Below are positions 1 through 8,306 of a stretch of DNA of 64,000 bases, piece after piece; position 1 is the stretch's first letter; each line of letters starts with the position of its first letter. The DNA lies in NCBI RefSeq assembly GCF_000423125.1, contig NZ_AUHJ01000014.1, positions 1-64,000 of the forward strand, in the 5' to 3' direction. The position numbers and the translations under genes are program-made. Source of the stretch: Haliea salexigens DSM 19537. GTDB lineage: Bacteria; Pseudomonadota; Gammaproteobacteria; Pseudomonadales; Halieaceae. The notes below the pieces were generated by a model, which saw only the letters and a program-made list of their open reading frames with translations, did no database searches and was not told where the DNA came from.

Positions 1-364
1 GTGCCGCATCATCCGGGTAGCGCTCATTCAAGCCTCTCCCGCTCCGTATGGGGATCTGTTTTAAAACCGCTGTTGATAGTCGGGCGCTCATGCCCGGTTT
101 GAACGACAGTCTCTTCAATCACGCAAGCACACTGGCGGTCAGTGCGTTCTGCTCAATCCAAAAAGGAGAAAGTTCCACCCCAGCCTTTGGCTGGATAACC
201 GTTGGTTTGCACGGGCCAGTTTTCTTGCGAAAACACACCGTGCTGTCTATGGCCAGACACATTCAGGTCAACCGGGATTGGTGTCCCGTGATCGTACTGC
301 TTCGGCGGACCTGCGCAGCAATGTTGCCAGGTGATCAGAAACACTCACCTACGGATACAACACT
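1..364 (+). promoter_or_regulatory. Non-coding, hairpin-rich leader upstream of the element recombinase
   Basis: I see no convincing gene here. The stretch contains a series of short perfect inverted repeats: 81-85/92-96 (CGGGC/GCCCG), 130-134/140-144 (CACTG/CAGTG), 180-185/189-194 (CCAGCC/GGCTGG, 3-nt loop), 219-224/229-234 (GTTTTC/GAAAAC), 273-277/284-288 (CGGGA/TCCCG), 309-313/328-332 (ACCTG/CAGGT) and 329-334/345-350 (AGGTGA/TCACCT). The last two share the AGGT at 329-332, so they cannot form together, and the second ends 14 nt before the recombinase start. This looks like a structured leader RNA or a binding region for recombination proteins; which one is inference. Confidence 0.45.
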
Positions 365-1231
365 ATGCGAGACCTGAACTACCAACTGAAATTGTTATGC
401 AAACACAGTCACGAAGGCAGCTTCGAAACCCGGTTGGGCCGAGAGCGCCAGTTGAGCGCTATCGCCAACCAGTTACACGACTTGGGGTTCCGACAACTAA
501 AGGCTACATCCCTCAAGCAAAAGCATGTCCAGTCTCTGGTGGACCTGTGGCTCAAACAAAACCTTTCCCCCGGCACCATCAAGAACCGGATGAGCTGTTT
601 GCGCTGGTGGGCAGAGAAAGTGAACAAACGGGCTGTAGTAGCCGGCGGTAACGATTTCTATGGCATACCGGACCGGCAGTTTGTGTCCGAGCAGAGCAAG
701 GCGAAAGACCTGGCCGAGGAGCAACTCGCTCAGGTCAAGGATGAACACGTTCGTATGAGCCTGCGCCTGCAACAGGCCTTTGGGCTAAGGCGGGAAGAAG
801 CCCTCAAGATCCAGCCCCGTTGGGCGGACCGGGGCAAGCACCTGCATCTCAAGGCCAGCTGGACCAAGGGCGGGCGGGAGCGCACGGTGCCGATTCGCAC
901 TATAGAGCAGCGAGCTTTACTGGAACAGGCAAAACAACTGGCAGGGCTGGGTTCCCTGATCCCCGGTGGCCGGCAGTACATCGAGCAGCTGAGAATCTAC
1001 GAGCGCCACACTGCCAATGCCGGGTTATCGAAAATGCATGGCCTGCGCCATGCATATGCCCAGCAGCGCTATCGGGAACTCACCGGCTTGCCATCGCCCC
1101 ATGCGGGTGGGCCTTCCAAAGCAAAACTCAGCGACGCTCAAAGACGAAGGGATCATGAGGCCCGCCTGACGATAAGCAAAGAGCTGGGCCATGTCAGAGA
1201 GCAAATCACTGCTGTTTACTTGGGGCGCTGA
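365..1231 (+). CDS. Integrase-domain tyrosine recombinase (first of two)
   Basis: 288 aa. Site-specific DNA recombinase of the tyrosine family, probably of the Phage_integr_N plus Integrase_1 type found in conjugative and integrative elements. The N-terminal ~90 residues form a SAM-like DNA-binding domain (SPGTIKNRMSCLRWW). The catalytic part shows an arginine in FGLRREEAL (about residue 142), a basic TKGGRERTVPI strand, the box MHGLRHAY (HxxR, about residue 225), LGH near residue 276 and the nucleophilic tyrosine in AVYLGR at the extreme C-terminus. The ribosome-binding site is weak and the gene is preceded by two mutually exclusive hairpins. The next gene starts 3 nt after its stop, so the two are probably co-transcribed. 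The motifs look intact; the partner site and role (integration, excision or dimer resolution) cannot be read from the sequence. Confidence 0.8.
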   Translation: MRDLNYQLKLLCKHSHEGSFETRLGRERQLSAIANQLHDLGFRQLKATSLKQKHVQSLVDLWLKQNLSPGTIKNRMSCLRWWAEKVNKRAVVAGGNDFYGIPDRQFVSEQSKAKDLAEEQLAQVKDEHVRMSLRLQQAFGLRREEALKIQPRWADRGKHLHLKASWTKGGRERTVPIRTIEQRALLEQAKQLAGLGSLIPGGRQYIEQLRIYERHTANAGLSKMHGLRHAYAQQRYRELTGLPSPHAGGPSKAKLSDAQRRRDHEARLTISKELGHVREQITAVYLGR

Positions 1232-1234
1232 GAG

Positions 1235-1585
1235 ATGACTTCGATTCTCCCCAGATTTATTCGTTTGCGTGATGCTCCCGCCTATTTGGGAATGGACAAG
1301 AACCGATTCAACCGGGAGGTTCGGAAAAGCCTCACGGAGATTCCCATCGGTAAGCAGGGCATTGCCTTTGATCGGCTTGAAATGGACGCCTGGGCGGAGC
1401 AGTATATGGACCGCTGTGGGTGTTCGCCAAAGCATAGAGGAGATTTCCTATGTCAAAGCGAATCCCGGGCCTCTACAAGAGAGGCACCCAGGGCATCTGG
1501 CACATTGATAAATGCGTCAGGGGGTATGGCCGACTTCACGAGAGCACTGGAACAAGCGAGCTCGAGGAGGCGGAAAGGTACCTGA
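1235..1585 (+). CDS. AlpA/excisionase-like helix-turn-helix protein
   Basis: 116 aa. The first ~70 residues (FIRLRDAPAYLGMDKNRFN...) resemble a small MerR/AlpA-type winged helix-turn-helix domain, in which APAYLGMDKNRFN would be the DNA-binding helices. Such proteins act as excisionases or activators of integrase genes. The start is 3 nt after the stop of the upstream recombinase. The reading frame continues 136 nt into the next integrase gene, so the last ~45 residues (rich in Ser, Arg and Ala) are encoded in a second frame over the conserved N-terminus of that integrase and are probably not a folded domain. Role as recombination directionality factor is inferred from position and size. Confidence 0.6.
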   Translation: MTSILPRFIRLRDAPAYLGMDKNRFNREVRKSLTEIPIGKQGIAFDRLEMDAWAEQYMDRCGCSPKHRGDFLCQSESRASTREAPRASGTLINASGGMADFTRALEQASSRRRKGT

Positions 1586-2583
1586 TCCGACGATTGGAAG
1601 AGATGCGCAAGGCGAATGTTTACGGCATTCGAGTGGAGCGCTCTTTTCGGCAGGCGGCCACCAAGTTTTTGCTGGATTACCAGCACAAGCGCAGTATTGG
1701 CCGCTATGCACAATCCCTGAAAATTCTGGATCCGCATGTAGGTGATCTGCCTTTGCGCCGGGTCCATCAGGGCACGCTGGAGTCGTTTATCCGGCATCGT
1801 CGTAAGCAGGGTATGCGAGCTAATACCATCAACCGTGATTTGGCGGTGGTGCGGCGAATTCTGACTCTTGCCACCCGATTATGGCGGGATGAGTCCGGTT
1901 TGACCTGGCTCGAGACGGCCCCTTTACTGCAATTACTCGATTGTGACGATGCCCGCAAGCCGTATCCCTTATCCTGGGAAGAGCAGTCGAGGTTGTTTGC
2001 GCGCCTGCCGGAACACTTAAGGGAAATGGCCTTGTTCAAGGTCAATACTGGAACACGGGAGCAGGAAGTGACTTGTTTGCAGTGGAGTTGGGAAGTATCG
2101 ATTCCCGAGCTGAAAACCAGTGTGTTTGTTGTCCCCGGTAATGGCGTTAAGAATGGTGAGGATCGATTGGTGGTGATGAATGCTGAGGCGCGAGCGGTGA
2201 TCAATCGTCAGCGCGGCAAGAGTTCAGAACATGTGTTCACCTACTCAAAGGCTAAGCCAGTTGATCGCATCAATACCAAGGCTTGGCGCAGAGCGCGGGA
2301 GGAGGCTGGATTGCCGCAAGTGCGGGTACATGATTTGAAACATACGTTCGGTCGCCGGTTGCGGGCCAAAGGTGTCAGTCATGAAACCCGGCAGGTGCTC
2401 CTGGGCCACAAGAACGGCCAGATCACGACACACTATTCCGCTGCAGAAATTGGGGAACTGATAGACGCGGTGGAGAAAGTGAGTTGGTCGGGTAGTTCAG
2501 CGCCGACGCTGACCTTGATTAAAAATGAAAACTCCCGCAAATCTCCCGCAGTTGGGAGACGGGAAAACGTAAAACCGGTTTAA
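1450..2583 (+). CDS. Tyrosine-type site-specific integrase next to tRNA-Met
   Basis: 377 aa. Integrase catalysing strand exchange between the element and its attachment site. The N-terminal arm (about 1-55) contains GIWHIDK and HESTGTSELEEAERYL, typical of integrases targeting tRNA genes. A SAM-like core-binding domain follows (about 60-150). The catalytic domain has Arg in NTGTREQE (about 203), Lys in the 225-235 region, HDLKHTFGRRL (about 293), LGHKNG (about 318) and Tyr in TTHYSA (about 328). The HxxR box reads HxxK here, a less common variant. GAGGAG precedes the ATG. The stop is 36 nt from the tRNA-Met 3' end, the position expected for the integrase that recognises that tRNA. Confidence 0.9.
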   Translation: MSKRIPGLYKRGTQGIWHIDKCVRGYGRLHESTGTSELEEAERYLIRRLEEMRKANVYGIRVERSFRQAATKFLLDYQHKRSIGRYAQSLKILDPHVGDLPLRRVHQGTLESFIRHRRKQGMRANTINRDLAVVRRILTLATRLWRDESGLTWLETAPLLQLLDCDDARKPYPLSWEEQSRLFARLPEHLREMALFKVNTGTREQEVTCLQWSWEVSIPELKTSVFVVPGNGVKNGEDRLVVMNAEARAVINRQRGKSSEHVFTYSKAKPVDRINTKAWRRAREEAGLPQVRVHDLKHTFGRRLRAKGVSHETRQVLLGHKNGQITTHYSAAEIGELIDAVEKVSWSGSSAPTLTLIKNENSRKSPAVGRRENVKPV

Positions 2584-2619
2584 TCGATCTGTAAGTTGCT
2601 GTTTTTGAAAGGAAATAAG

Positions 2620-2660
2620 TGGTAGCTACGGGTGGACTTGAACCACCGACCCCAGCATTA
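2620..2660 (-). other. Predicted attachment site at the tRNA-Met 3' end
   Basis: The tRNA 3' half, from the anticodon loop to the encoded CCA, abuts the integrase gene. Elements of this class restore the tRNA 3' end on integration, so the att core should lie here. The duplicate copy that would prove it is outside the window, and the exact core limits are unknown. Confidence 0.5.
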
Positions 2661-2696
2661 TGAATGCTGTGCTCTAACCAGCTGAGCTACGTAGCC
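2620..2696 (-). tRNA. tRNA-Met (CAT anticodon), elongator type
   Basis: 77 nt including the encoded CCA. All arms fold: acceptor GGCTACG/CGTAGCT, D arm GCTC/GAGC, anticodon stem CAGCA/TGCTG with loop TTCATAA, T stem GGTGG/CCACC with loop TTCAAGT. The acceptor and anticodon stems match gammaproteobacterial elongator tRNA-Met rather than tRNA-Ile(CAU) or initiator tRNA. The first acceptor pair is G1-U72; the G1-C72 pair usual for this tRNA is absent. It lies downstream of ychF and aguBA on the same strand, a conserved location for tRNA-Met in Pseudomonas-like genomes. Confidence 0.93.
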
Positions 2697-2760
2697 ACAA
2701 TTTCCGCGTGGGACTGCTGTCCCGAGAAGGCGCGCATTTTCCTAATTTTGCCGGAGCAAG

Positions 2761-3863
2761 TCAAGCGCCTGAGGGCCGTGGTTGCTGCTGCGTAATGCAG
2801 TGAATATTGCCCCCCCCGAGCAGGATCTCCCCCCCCGGCACCATTACCACCTCACGCTCAGGAAAAAGCCTCTCCAGCGTATCGCGCGCAACCGCGTCCA
2901 TTGGGTCGTCGAAACCCGGCATCACGATGCCGCCATTGACGATGAGGAAGTTTACATACGAGGCCGCCAGCCGCTCGGGTCGGCCGTGTTCATCAGGCAC
3001 CTGGCCGACCGCACCGCCTTCGCTTTCAAGAATGGCATACAGGGGTGCCGGAATGGGGATGGTGTGGACGCGCAGGGTTCTGCCTTTGGCGTCGTGGCTG
3101 GCCTCAAGCACCTCCAGCGCGGCGCGGCAGCGGCTGTAATTGGGGTCCTTGGCGTCATCAGTCCAGCACAGCAGGACCTCGCCGGGCGCCACGAAACAGC
3201 AGAAATTGTCGACGTGGCCGTCGGTTTCGTCGTTGAACATGCCCTCGGGCAGCCAGATGATGGTGTCCACTGCCAGGTAGTCGCGCAGGTAGGTCTCGAT
3301 CTCGCCCTGGGACAGCCGCGGATTGCGGTTGCGGTGCAGCAGGCATTCGGCCGTGGTGATCAGTGTGCCTTCCCCATCCACGTGGATGGAGCCGCCTTCC
3401 AGTACGAAGCCGGGCGTCGCGTAGCGCGCAACCCCTTCCAGCTGTGCGACCTTGCGGGCGACCTGGCTGTCGATGTCCCAGGTGGGGTAGAGGCCGCCAT
3501 CGTGGCCGCCCCAGGCATTGAAGTCCCAGTCCACCGCTGCCAGGCTACCTTTGTCGTCAATGACGAAGGTGGGACCGCAGTCGCGCATCCACACATCGTC
3601 GCTGGAAAGCTCAATGACAGTGACACCGGGGATGTCAGATAGCTGCTCTGAGGCGTTCAGGAACTGTGCCTGTGAGGTGCCTACTGTGACGGGTTCGAAG
3701 CGCGCAATGGCGGCTACCACGGCCCTGAATGCGGTTTGCGCGGGTTCAGCGCCGGCCCGCCAGCTGTCGGGGCGTTCCGGCCAGAGCATCCACGTCCGCG
3801 TGTGCGGTGCCCACTCTGCCGGCATGTGATAGCCGTCGGCACGCGGCGTACCGGTTTTCAGGC

Positions 3864-3867
<4 letters not shown>
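2761..3867 (-). CDS. aguA: Agmatine deiminase
   Basis: 368 aa, the usual family length. Hydrolyses agmatine to N-carbamoylputrescine and ammonia in the arginine decarboxylase route to putrescine; cytoplasmic. Visible family motifs are WMRDCGPTF near residue 95, DETDGHVDN (catalytic His, about 218) and the C-terminal [13 protein letters not shown] with the nucleophilic Cys near residue 357. It overlaps the upstream aguB by 4 nt, so the two are translationally coupled and together complete agmatine to putrescine. No arginine decarboxylase is in the window. The active-site loop is encoded across two runs of eight C on the plus strand (2810-2817 and 2829-2836), which could be prone to slippage. 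Confidence 0.96.
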
Positions 3868-4739
<872 letters not shown>

Positions 4740-4750
4740 GCGGGTGCCTC

Positions 4751-5845
4751 CTACACGTTGAAGCGGAAGTGGATGACGTCCCCATCCTGAACGATATAGT
4801 CCTTGCCCTCAAGGCGCCAGCGTCCGGCATCCTTGGCGCCCTGCTCACCTTTGTGGGCGATGAAGTCGTCGTAGCCGATAACTTCGGCGCGAATGAAGCC
4901 TTTCTGGAAGTCCGTGTGGATCACGCCGGCAGCCTCTGGCGCCGTGGCCCCCACTCGCACGGTCCAGGCTCGCACTTCCTTGACGCCGGCGGTGAAGTAC
5001 GTCTGCAGGTTCAGCAGCTCGTAACCGGCGCGGATCACCCGGTCCAGCCCCGGCTCGTCCATACCCAGGTCTTGCAGGAATTCCTGGCGCTCGGCATCCT
5101 CCAGCTCCACGATTTCGGACTCCAGCTTGTTGCAGATCGCCACCACAATGGCGCCCTCGCTGGCGGCGATCTCCCGTACGGTGTCGAGGTAGGGGTTGTC
5201 GTCGAACCCCTCTTCATCGACGTTGGCGATGTACATGGTGGGCTTGATTGTGAGCAGATGCAGCGTTTTCACCAGTGCCTGTTCGCTGTCATCAAAAGCC
5301 AGCGACCGCACCGGCAGTGCCTCGTTCAGGTGTGGCAGCAGTTTGTTCTCCAACAGCGCTTTCAGGGCAATGGCCTCTTTGTCGCCACCCTTGGCGTTGC
5401 GCGTTACGCGCTGCAGCTGTTTCTCACAGCTTTCCAGGTCGGCCAGTGCCAGTTCGGTGTTGATCACGTCAATGTCCGCTCGCGGGTCGACACGGTTTGC
5501 CACGTGAATGACATTCTCGTCGTTGAAGCAGCGCACCACATGTGCAATGGCGTCGGTTTCACGGATATTGGCCAGGAACTGGTTGCCCAGGCCCTCACCT
5601 TTGGAGGCACCGGCAACGAGCCCGGCGATGTCCACGAACTCCATAGTGGTGGATATTTCGCGCTGCGGTTTGACGATCTCCGCGATGCGCTTCTGCCGCG
5701 GGTCGGGTACCGGTACCACGCCGGCATTGGGTTCGATGGTGCAGAAAGGGAAGTTCTCGGCATCGATGCCGGCCCGCGTCAGGGCGTTGAAAAGGGTCGA
5801 TTTGCCCACGTTGGGCAGGCCGACAATGCCACATTTGAAACCCAT
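4751..5845 (-). CDS. ychF: Redox-regulated ribosome-associated ATPase YchF (Obg/OLA1 family)
   Basis: 364 aa, standard length. P-loop protein that binds ribosomes and prefers ATP. Visible features are the G1 motif [12 protein letters not shown] at the N-terminus, the switch region [20 protein letters not shown], the altered G4 motif NKLESE that explains ATP over GTP, a coiled-coil insert (about 130-200) and a C-terminal TGS domain (about 280-364) ending DVIHFRFNV. It follows pth, as in most gammaproteobacteria, where pth-ychF form a conserved pair with L25 and prs upstream. The ATG at 5845 gives the canonical [12 protein letters not shown] start. Confidence 0.97.
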   Translation of the reverse strand: MGFKCGIVGLPNVGKSTLFNALTRAGIDAENFPFCTIEPNAGVVPVPDPRQKRIAEIVKPQREISTTMEFVDIAGLVAGASKGEGLGNQFLANIRETDAIAHVVRCFNDENVIHVANRVDPRADIDVINTELALADLESCEKQLQRVTRNAKGGDKEAIALKALLENKLLPHLNEALPVRSLAFDDSEQALVKTLHLLTIKPTMYIANVDEEGFDDNPYLDTVREIAASEGAIVVAICNKLESEIVELEDAERQEFLQDLGMDEPGLDRVIRAGYELLNLQTYFTAGVKEVRAWTVRVGATAPEAAGVIHTDFQKGFIRAEVIGYDDFIAHKGEQGAKDAGRWRLEGKDYIVQDGDVIHFRFNV

Positions 5846-5906
5846 GTCTGATTCCTGTTTTTGCTAAACGAATGTCTTGGGGCGAGTGTTGTGTAGTGCG
5901 CGCGGT

Positions 5907-6497
5907 TCAGGGCGCGTTGAAGCTGTGCAGTTGGGTCATCGCGCGTGTGTCCTCCCCGGCCAGAAACTGTGGCAGGGCGTCCATTGCGGCATCGATGCTG
6001 GCCTCGATGCGTGCCTGATCAACCGCGCTGGCCCGGCCCAGTACATAGCCCGTGACCTGGGATGCGTGACCGGGGTGGCCAATGCCGATACGCAAGCGAG
6101 CGAAGCCGTTGTTGTTGCCCAGCCGAGAAACGATATCGCGCAAACCGTTGTGGCCGCCGTGGCCGCCGCCGCGCTTGAAGCGCGCGGTACCCGCTGGAAT
6201 ATCGAGTTCATCGTGTGCCACCAGAATGGCTTCTGGCGCAATTTTGAAGAAATTTGCCATGGCCGCTACGGACTGTCCGCTGCGGTTCATGAAGGTGGTG
6301 GGAATGATGAGCCGGATATCCTGGCCCGCACACTGGATGCGTGCGGTCAGGCCGGAAAAACGGGATTCCGCTTGCAGTGTGGCGCCATGCTGACGCGCGA
6401 GCGCCTCGACAAAGTCGGCACCGGCGTTATGACGGGTTCCCCGGTAGTCGCTGCCCGGGTTGCCCAGTCCGGCAATCATGGAGATAGTGCTTGCCAA
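5907..6497 (-). CDS. pth: Peptidyl-tRNA hydrolase
   Basis: 196 aa. Cleaves the ester bond of peptidyl-tRNAs that drop off the ribosome, recycling tRNA. Family motifs present: [17 protein letters not shown] with catalytic His near residue 21, FMNRSG around 70, [10 protein letters not shown] near 95 and [12 protein letters not shown] near 112. The start is probably TTG at 6497, since it gives the normal spacing to GLGNPG and has an AGG 8 nt upstream; an ATG at 6479 would leave only two residues before the core. It lies between the L25 gene and ychF on the same strand. Confidence 0.95.
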   Translation of the reverse strand: MASTISMIAGLGNPGSDYRGTRHNAGADFVEALARQHGATLQAESRFSGLTARIQCAGQDIRLIIPTTFMNRSGQSVAAMANFFKIAPEAILVAHDELDIPAGTARFKRGGGHGGHNGLRDIVSRLGNNNGFARLRIGIGHPGHASQVTGYVLGRASAVDQARIEASIDAAMDALPQFLAGEDTRAMTQLHSFNAP

Positions 6498-6523
6498 CGC
6501 CAGTGCCTCGCCGTTGCGAGAAA

Positions 6524-7171
6524 TCAGTCCTCGCTGCTGCTGTCCGAGCTGCTGTCTTCGGAAGAGTCCTCTTCCGCATCGCTGCCGCCTTTGGGGGCAA
6601 CAACAGAAGCGACCGCCAGGTCGTGGTCTTCACCCAGTGACAGGGCAACAGAGGTAACACCGGCGGGCAACGCGATATCCGACAGGTGGATGATGTCGCC
6701 GGTCTTCACCTCGGCCATATCGACTTCGATAAACTCGGGAATGTCGCTCGGCAGACACAGTACTTCGATGTCGGTAGCCTGATGCTGAATCATGCCGCCC
6801 TGAACTTTGACACCATGACAGGTTTTTTCGTTCAGGAAGTGAATGGGCACGTGCACCTTGATGGCCACTTTTTCACTGACACGCATGAAGTCAGCGTGGG
6901 TGACGCTGTTGCGTGCCGGGTGACGTTGCAGATCCTTGAGGATGGCCTTCTCTTTCTTGCCGTTGATGTTGATTACCAGCACGTGAGAGAAAAACGCTTC
7001 GTTTTCCAGCGACTTTTCCAGATCCTTGCGGATGATGGACAGAGGCTGGGGGTCTTTGTCGCCGCCGTAAATGATAGCGGGGACCTGGTCGGCGAGACGA
7101 CGCAGGCGGCGGCTCGCACCTTTCCCCATGTCCTCACGCACTTCTGCGTACAACTCAAATTGGTCAGACAT
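6524..7171 (-). CDS. rplY: 50S ribosomal protein L25, general-stress (CTC) long form
   Basis: 215 aa. Binds 5S rRNA in the large subunit. An N-terminal L25 domain ([21 protein letters not shown]) is followed by the TL5/CTC C-terminal beta domain (about 95-190), making it the long form and not the ~94-aa E. coli form. I chose the ATG at 7171 because AAAGGAG lies 8 nt upstream; a GTG at 7180 is in frame but overlaps that site. The protein ends in a low-complexity tail made almost only of Ser, Asp and Glu (about the last 18 residues). It is the gene between prs and pth, the usual order in Pseudomonas. Confidence 0.94.
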   Translation of the reverse strand: MSDQFELYAEVREDMGKGASRRLRRLADQVPAIIYGGDKDPQPLSIIRKDLEKSLENEAFFSHVLVININGKKEKAILKDLQRHPARNSVTHADFMRVSEKVAIKVHVPIHFLNEKTCHGVKVQGGMIQHQATDIEVLCLPSDIPEFIEVDMAEVKTGDIIHLSDIALPAGVTSVALSLGEDHDLAVASVVAPKGGSDAEEDSSEDSSSDSSSED

Positions 7172-7243
7172 TGTCTGCACTCCTTTGATGACTCACTGCT
7201 TCGCCTGCGACCGGCTACACAGTGGGTGGGTTAAGCGCTGTTC

Positions 7244-8191
7244 CTACTGAAACAGCGCGCTGATGGATTCCTCGTTGGATACCCGGCGAATCGACTCTGC
7301 CAGCAGATCCGAAATGGTCAGCTGGCGGATTTTCGAGACGGCCCGGGCGTCCGCGCTCAGCGGAATTGTGTCGGTGACGACCAGCTCGTCGAGCTGGGAA
7401 TTGCGTAAATTATCCAGCGCACGGCCAGACAGCACCGCATGGGTGCAGTAGGCAACAACCTTGCTGGCACCGCGCTCCTTGAGCGCATCGGCGGCTTTGC
7501 ACAGCGTGCCGGCGGTATCGACCATGTCGTCGACCAGCAGGCAGATGCGGCCGTCCACTTCGCCGATCAGGTTCATGACCTGTGCTTCATTGGCTTGCGG
7601 GCGGCGCTTGTCGATGATGGCGAGGTCGGCGTCATCGAGCTGCTTGGCGATGGCCCGTGCGCGCACCACGCCGCCAATGTCGGGTGATACGACAATGAGA
7701 TTTTCGTAATTGCAGTCGAGAATGTCCGCATTCAGGATGGGAGAGCCGTAGACGTTGTCCACCGGGCAGCCAAAGAAACCCTGAATCTGCTCGGCGTGCA
7801 GGTCAACGGTGAGGACCCGATCGACACCTACGGATACCATCATGTCGGCCACGACCTTGGCGGTGATGGGCACGCGCGCGGAGCGCACACGGCGGTCCTG
7901 ACGGGCATAGCCGAAGTAGGGCACCACGGCAGTGATGCGTGCGGCCGACGCGCGGCGCAGTGCATCAATCATCACCAACAGTTCCATCAGGTTGTCGTTG
8001 GTGGGTGCGCAGGTAGGCTGGACGACAAACACATCCTTGCCGCGCACGTTCTCGTTCAATTCGACCGCAATTTCGCCGTCGCTGAACTTGCCCACGCTGG
8101 CTTTGCCCAGGGAAAGATAGAGTCGGTTGGCAATCTTCTGGGCCAGTTCCGGGTTTGCATTACCCGTAAAGACCATCAGCTTGGAGGACAC
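7244..8191 (-). CDS. prs: Ribose-phosphate pyrophosphokinase (PRPP synthetase)
   Basis: 315 aa with a GTG start at 8191; AGGAG lies 9 nt upstream, and an open frame further upstream only runs through the tRNA-Gln gene. Makes PRPP from ribose 5-phosphate and ATP for purine, pyrimidine, NAD and histidine synthesis. Family motifs: [13 protein letters not shown] at the start, [11 protein letters not shown] near residue 130 (metal/ATP region) and the PRPP loop [12 protein letters not shown] near 215-226. It is placed directly after tRNA-Gln in the lolB-ispE-prs-L25-pth series and is probably co-transcribed with it. Confidence 0.97.
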   Translation of the reverse strand: MSSKLMVFTGNANPELAQKIANRLYLSLGKASVGKFSDGEIAVELNENVRGKDVFVVQPTCAPTNDNLMELLVMIDALRRASAARITAVVPYFGYARQDRRVRSARVPITAKVVADMMVSVGVDRVLTVDLHAEQIQGFFGCPVDNVYGSPILNADILDCNYENLIVVSPDIGGVVRARAIAKQLDDADLAIIDKRRPQANEAQVMNLIGEVDGRICLLVDDMVDTAGTLCKAADALKERGASKVVAYCTHAVLSGRALDNLRNSQLDELVVTDTIPLSADARAVSKIRQLTISDLLAESIRRVSNEESISALFQ

Positions 8192-8214
8192 GGCACTTCT
8201 CTCCTGGGGGGATA

Positions 8215-8289
8215 TGGCTGGGGTGGTAGGATTCGAACCTACGAATGCCGGGATCAAAACCCGGTGCCTTGCCACTTGGCGACACCCCA
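8215..8289 (-). tRNA. tRNA-Gln (TTG anticodon)
   Basis: 75 nt with encoded CCA. Acceptor TGGGGTG/CACCCCA, discriminator G, anticodon loop TTTTGAT with anticodon TTG, T loop TTCGAAT. It sits 17 nt after the ispE stop and 23 nt before the prs start, so it is probably cut from the ispE-prs transcript. GatCAB, which can amidate Glu-tRNA-Gln, is encoded elsewhere in the window. Confidence 0.97.
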
Positions 8290-8306
8290 ATAATTCGTTG
8301 TAGACT

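Larger units (their letters stand above)
1..2660. mobile_element. Right-hand end of an integrative element inserted at tRNA-Met
   Basis: Two tyrosine-recombinase genes with an AlpA/Xis-like gene between them lie directly beside the 3' end of a tRNA-Met gene. This is the usual arrangement for an integrative element that uses the tRNA 3' end as its attachment site. By eye the region is less GC-rich than the chromosomal backbone that follows. The other end, and therefore the size and cargo, lie outside the window. Calling it an integrative element is inference; the recombinases and the tRNA are read directly. Confidence 0.75.

Noticed and set aside
60-300. Integron attC or CRISPR-like array in the hairpin-rich region
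   Set aside because: The stems differ from each other, have no common repeat sequence and lack attC core sites; no spacer pattern.
48-377. A 109-residue open frame upstream of the first recombinase
   Set aside because: No family resemblance, no ribosome-binding site, it crosses several hairpins and overlaps the recombinase start. I take it as chance.
2620-2696. Reading the CAT tRNA as tRNA-Ile2 or initiator tRNA
   Set aside because: The acceptor and anticodon stems match elongator tRNA-Met; the three G-C pairs of the initiator anticodon stem and the C1-A72 mismatch are absent.
2782-3642. Long open frame opposite aguA (286 residues)
   Set aside because: Mirror frame of a GC-rich gene; no motif, and aguA is unmistakable.
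8192-8290. Extended N-terminus of prs running through tRNA-Gln
   Set aside because: The extra residues come from the tRNA gene; a GTG with a good ribosome-binding site at 8191 gives the family length.
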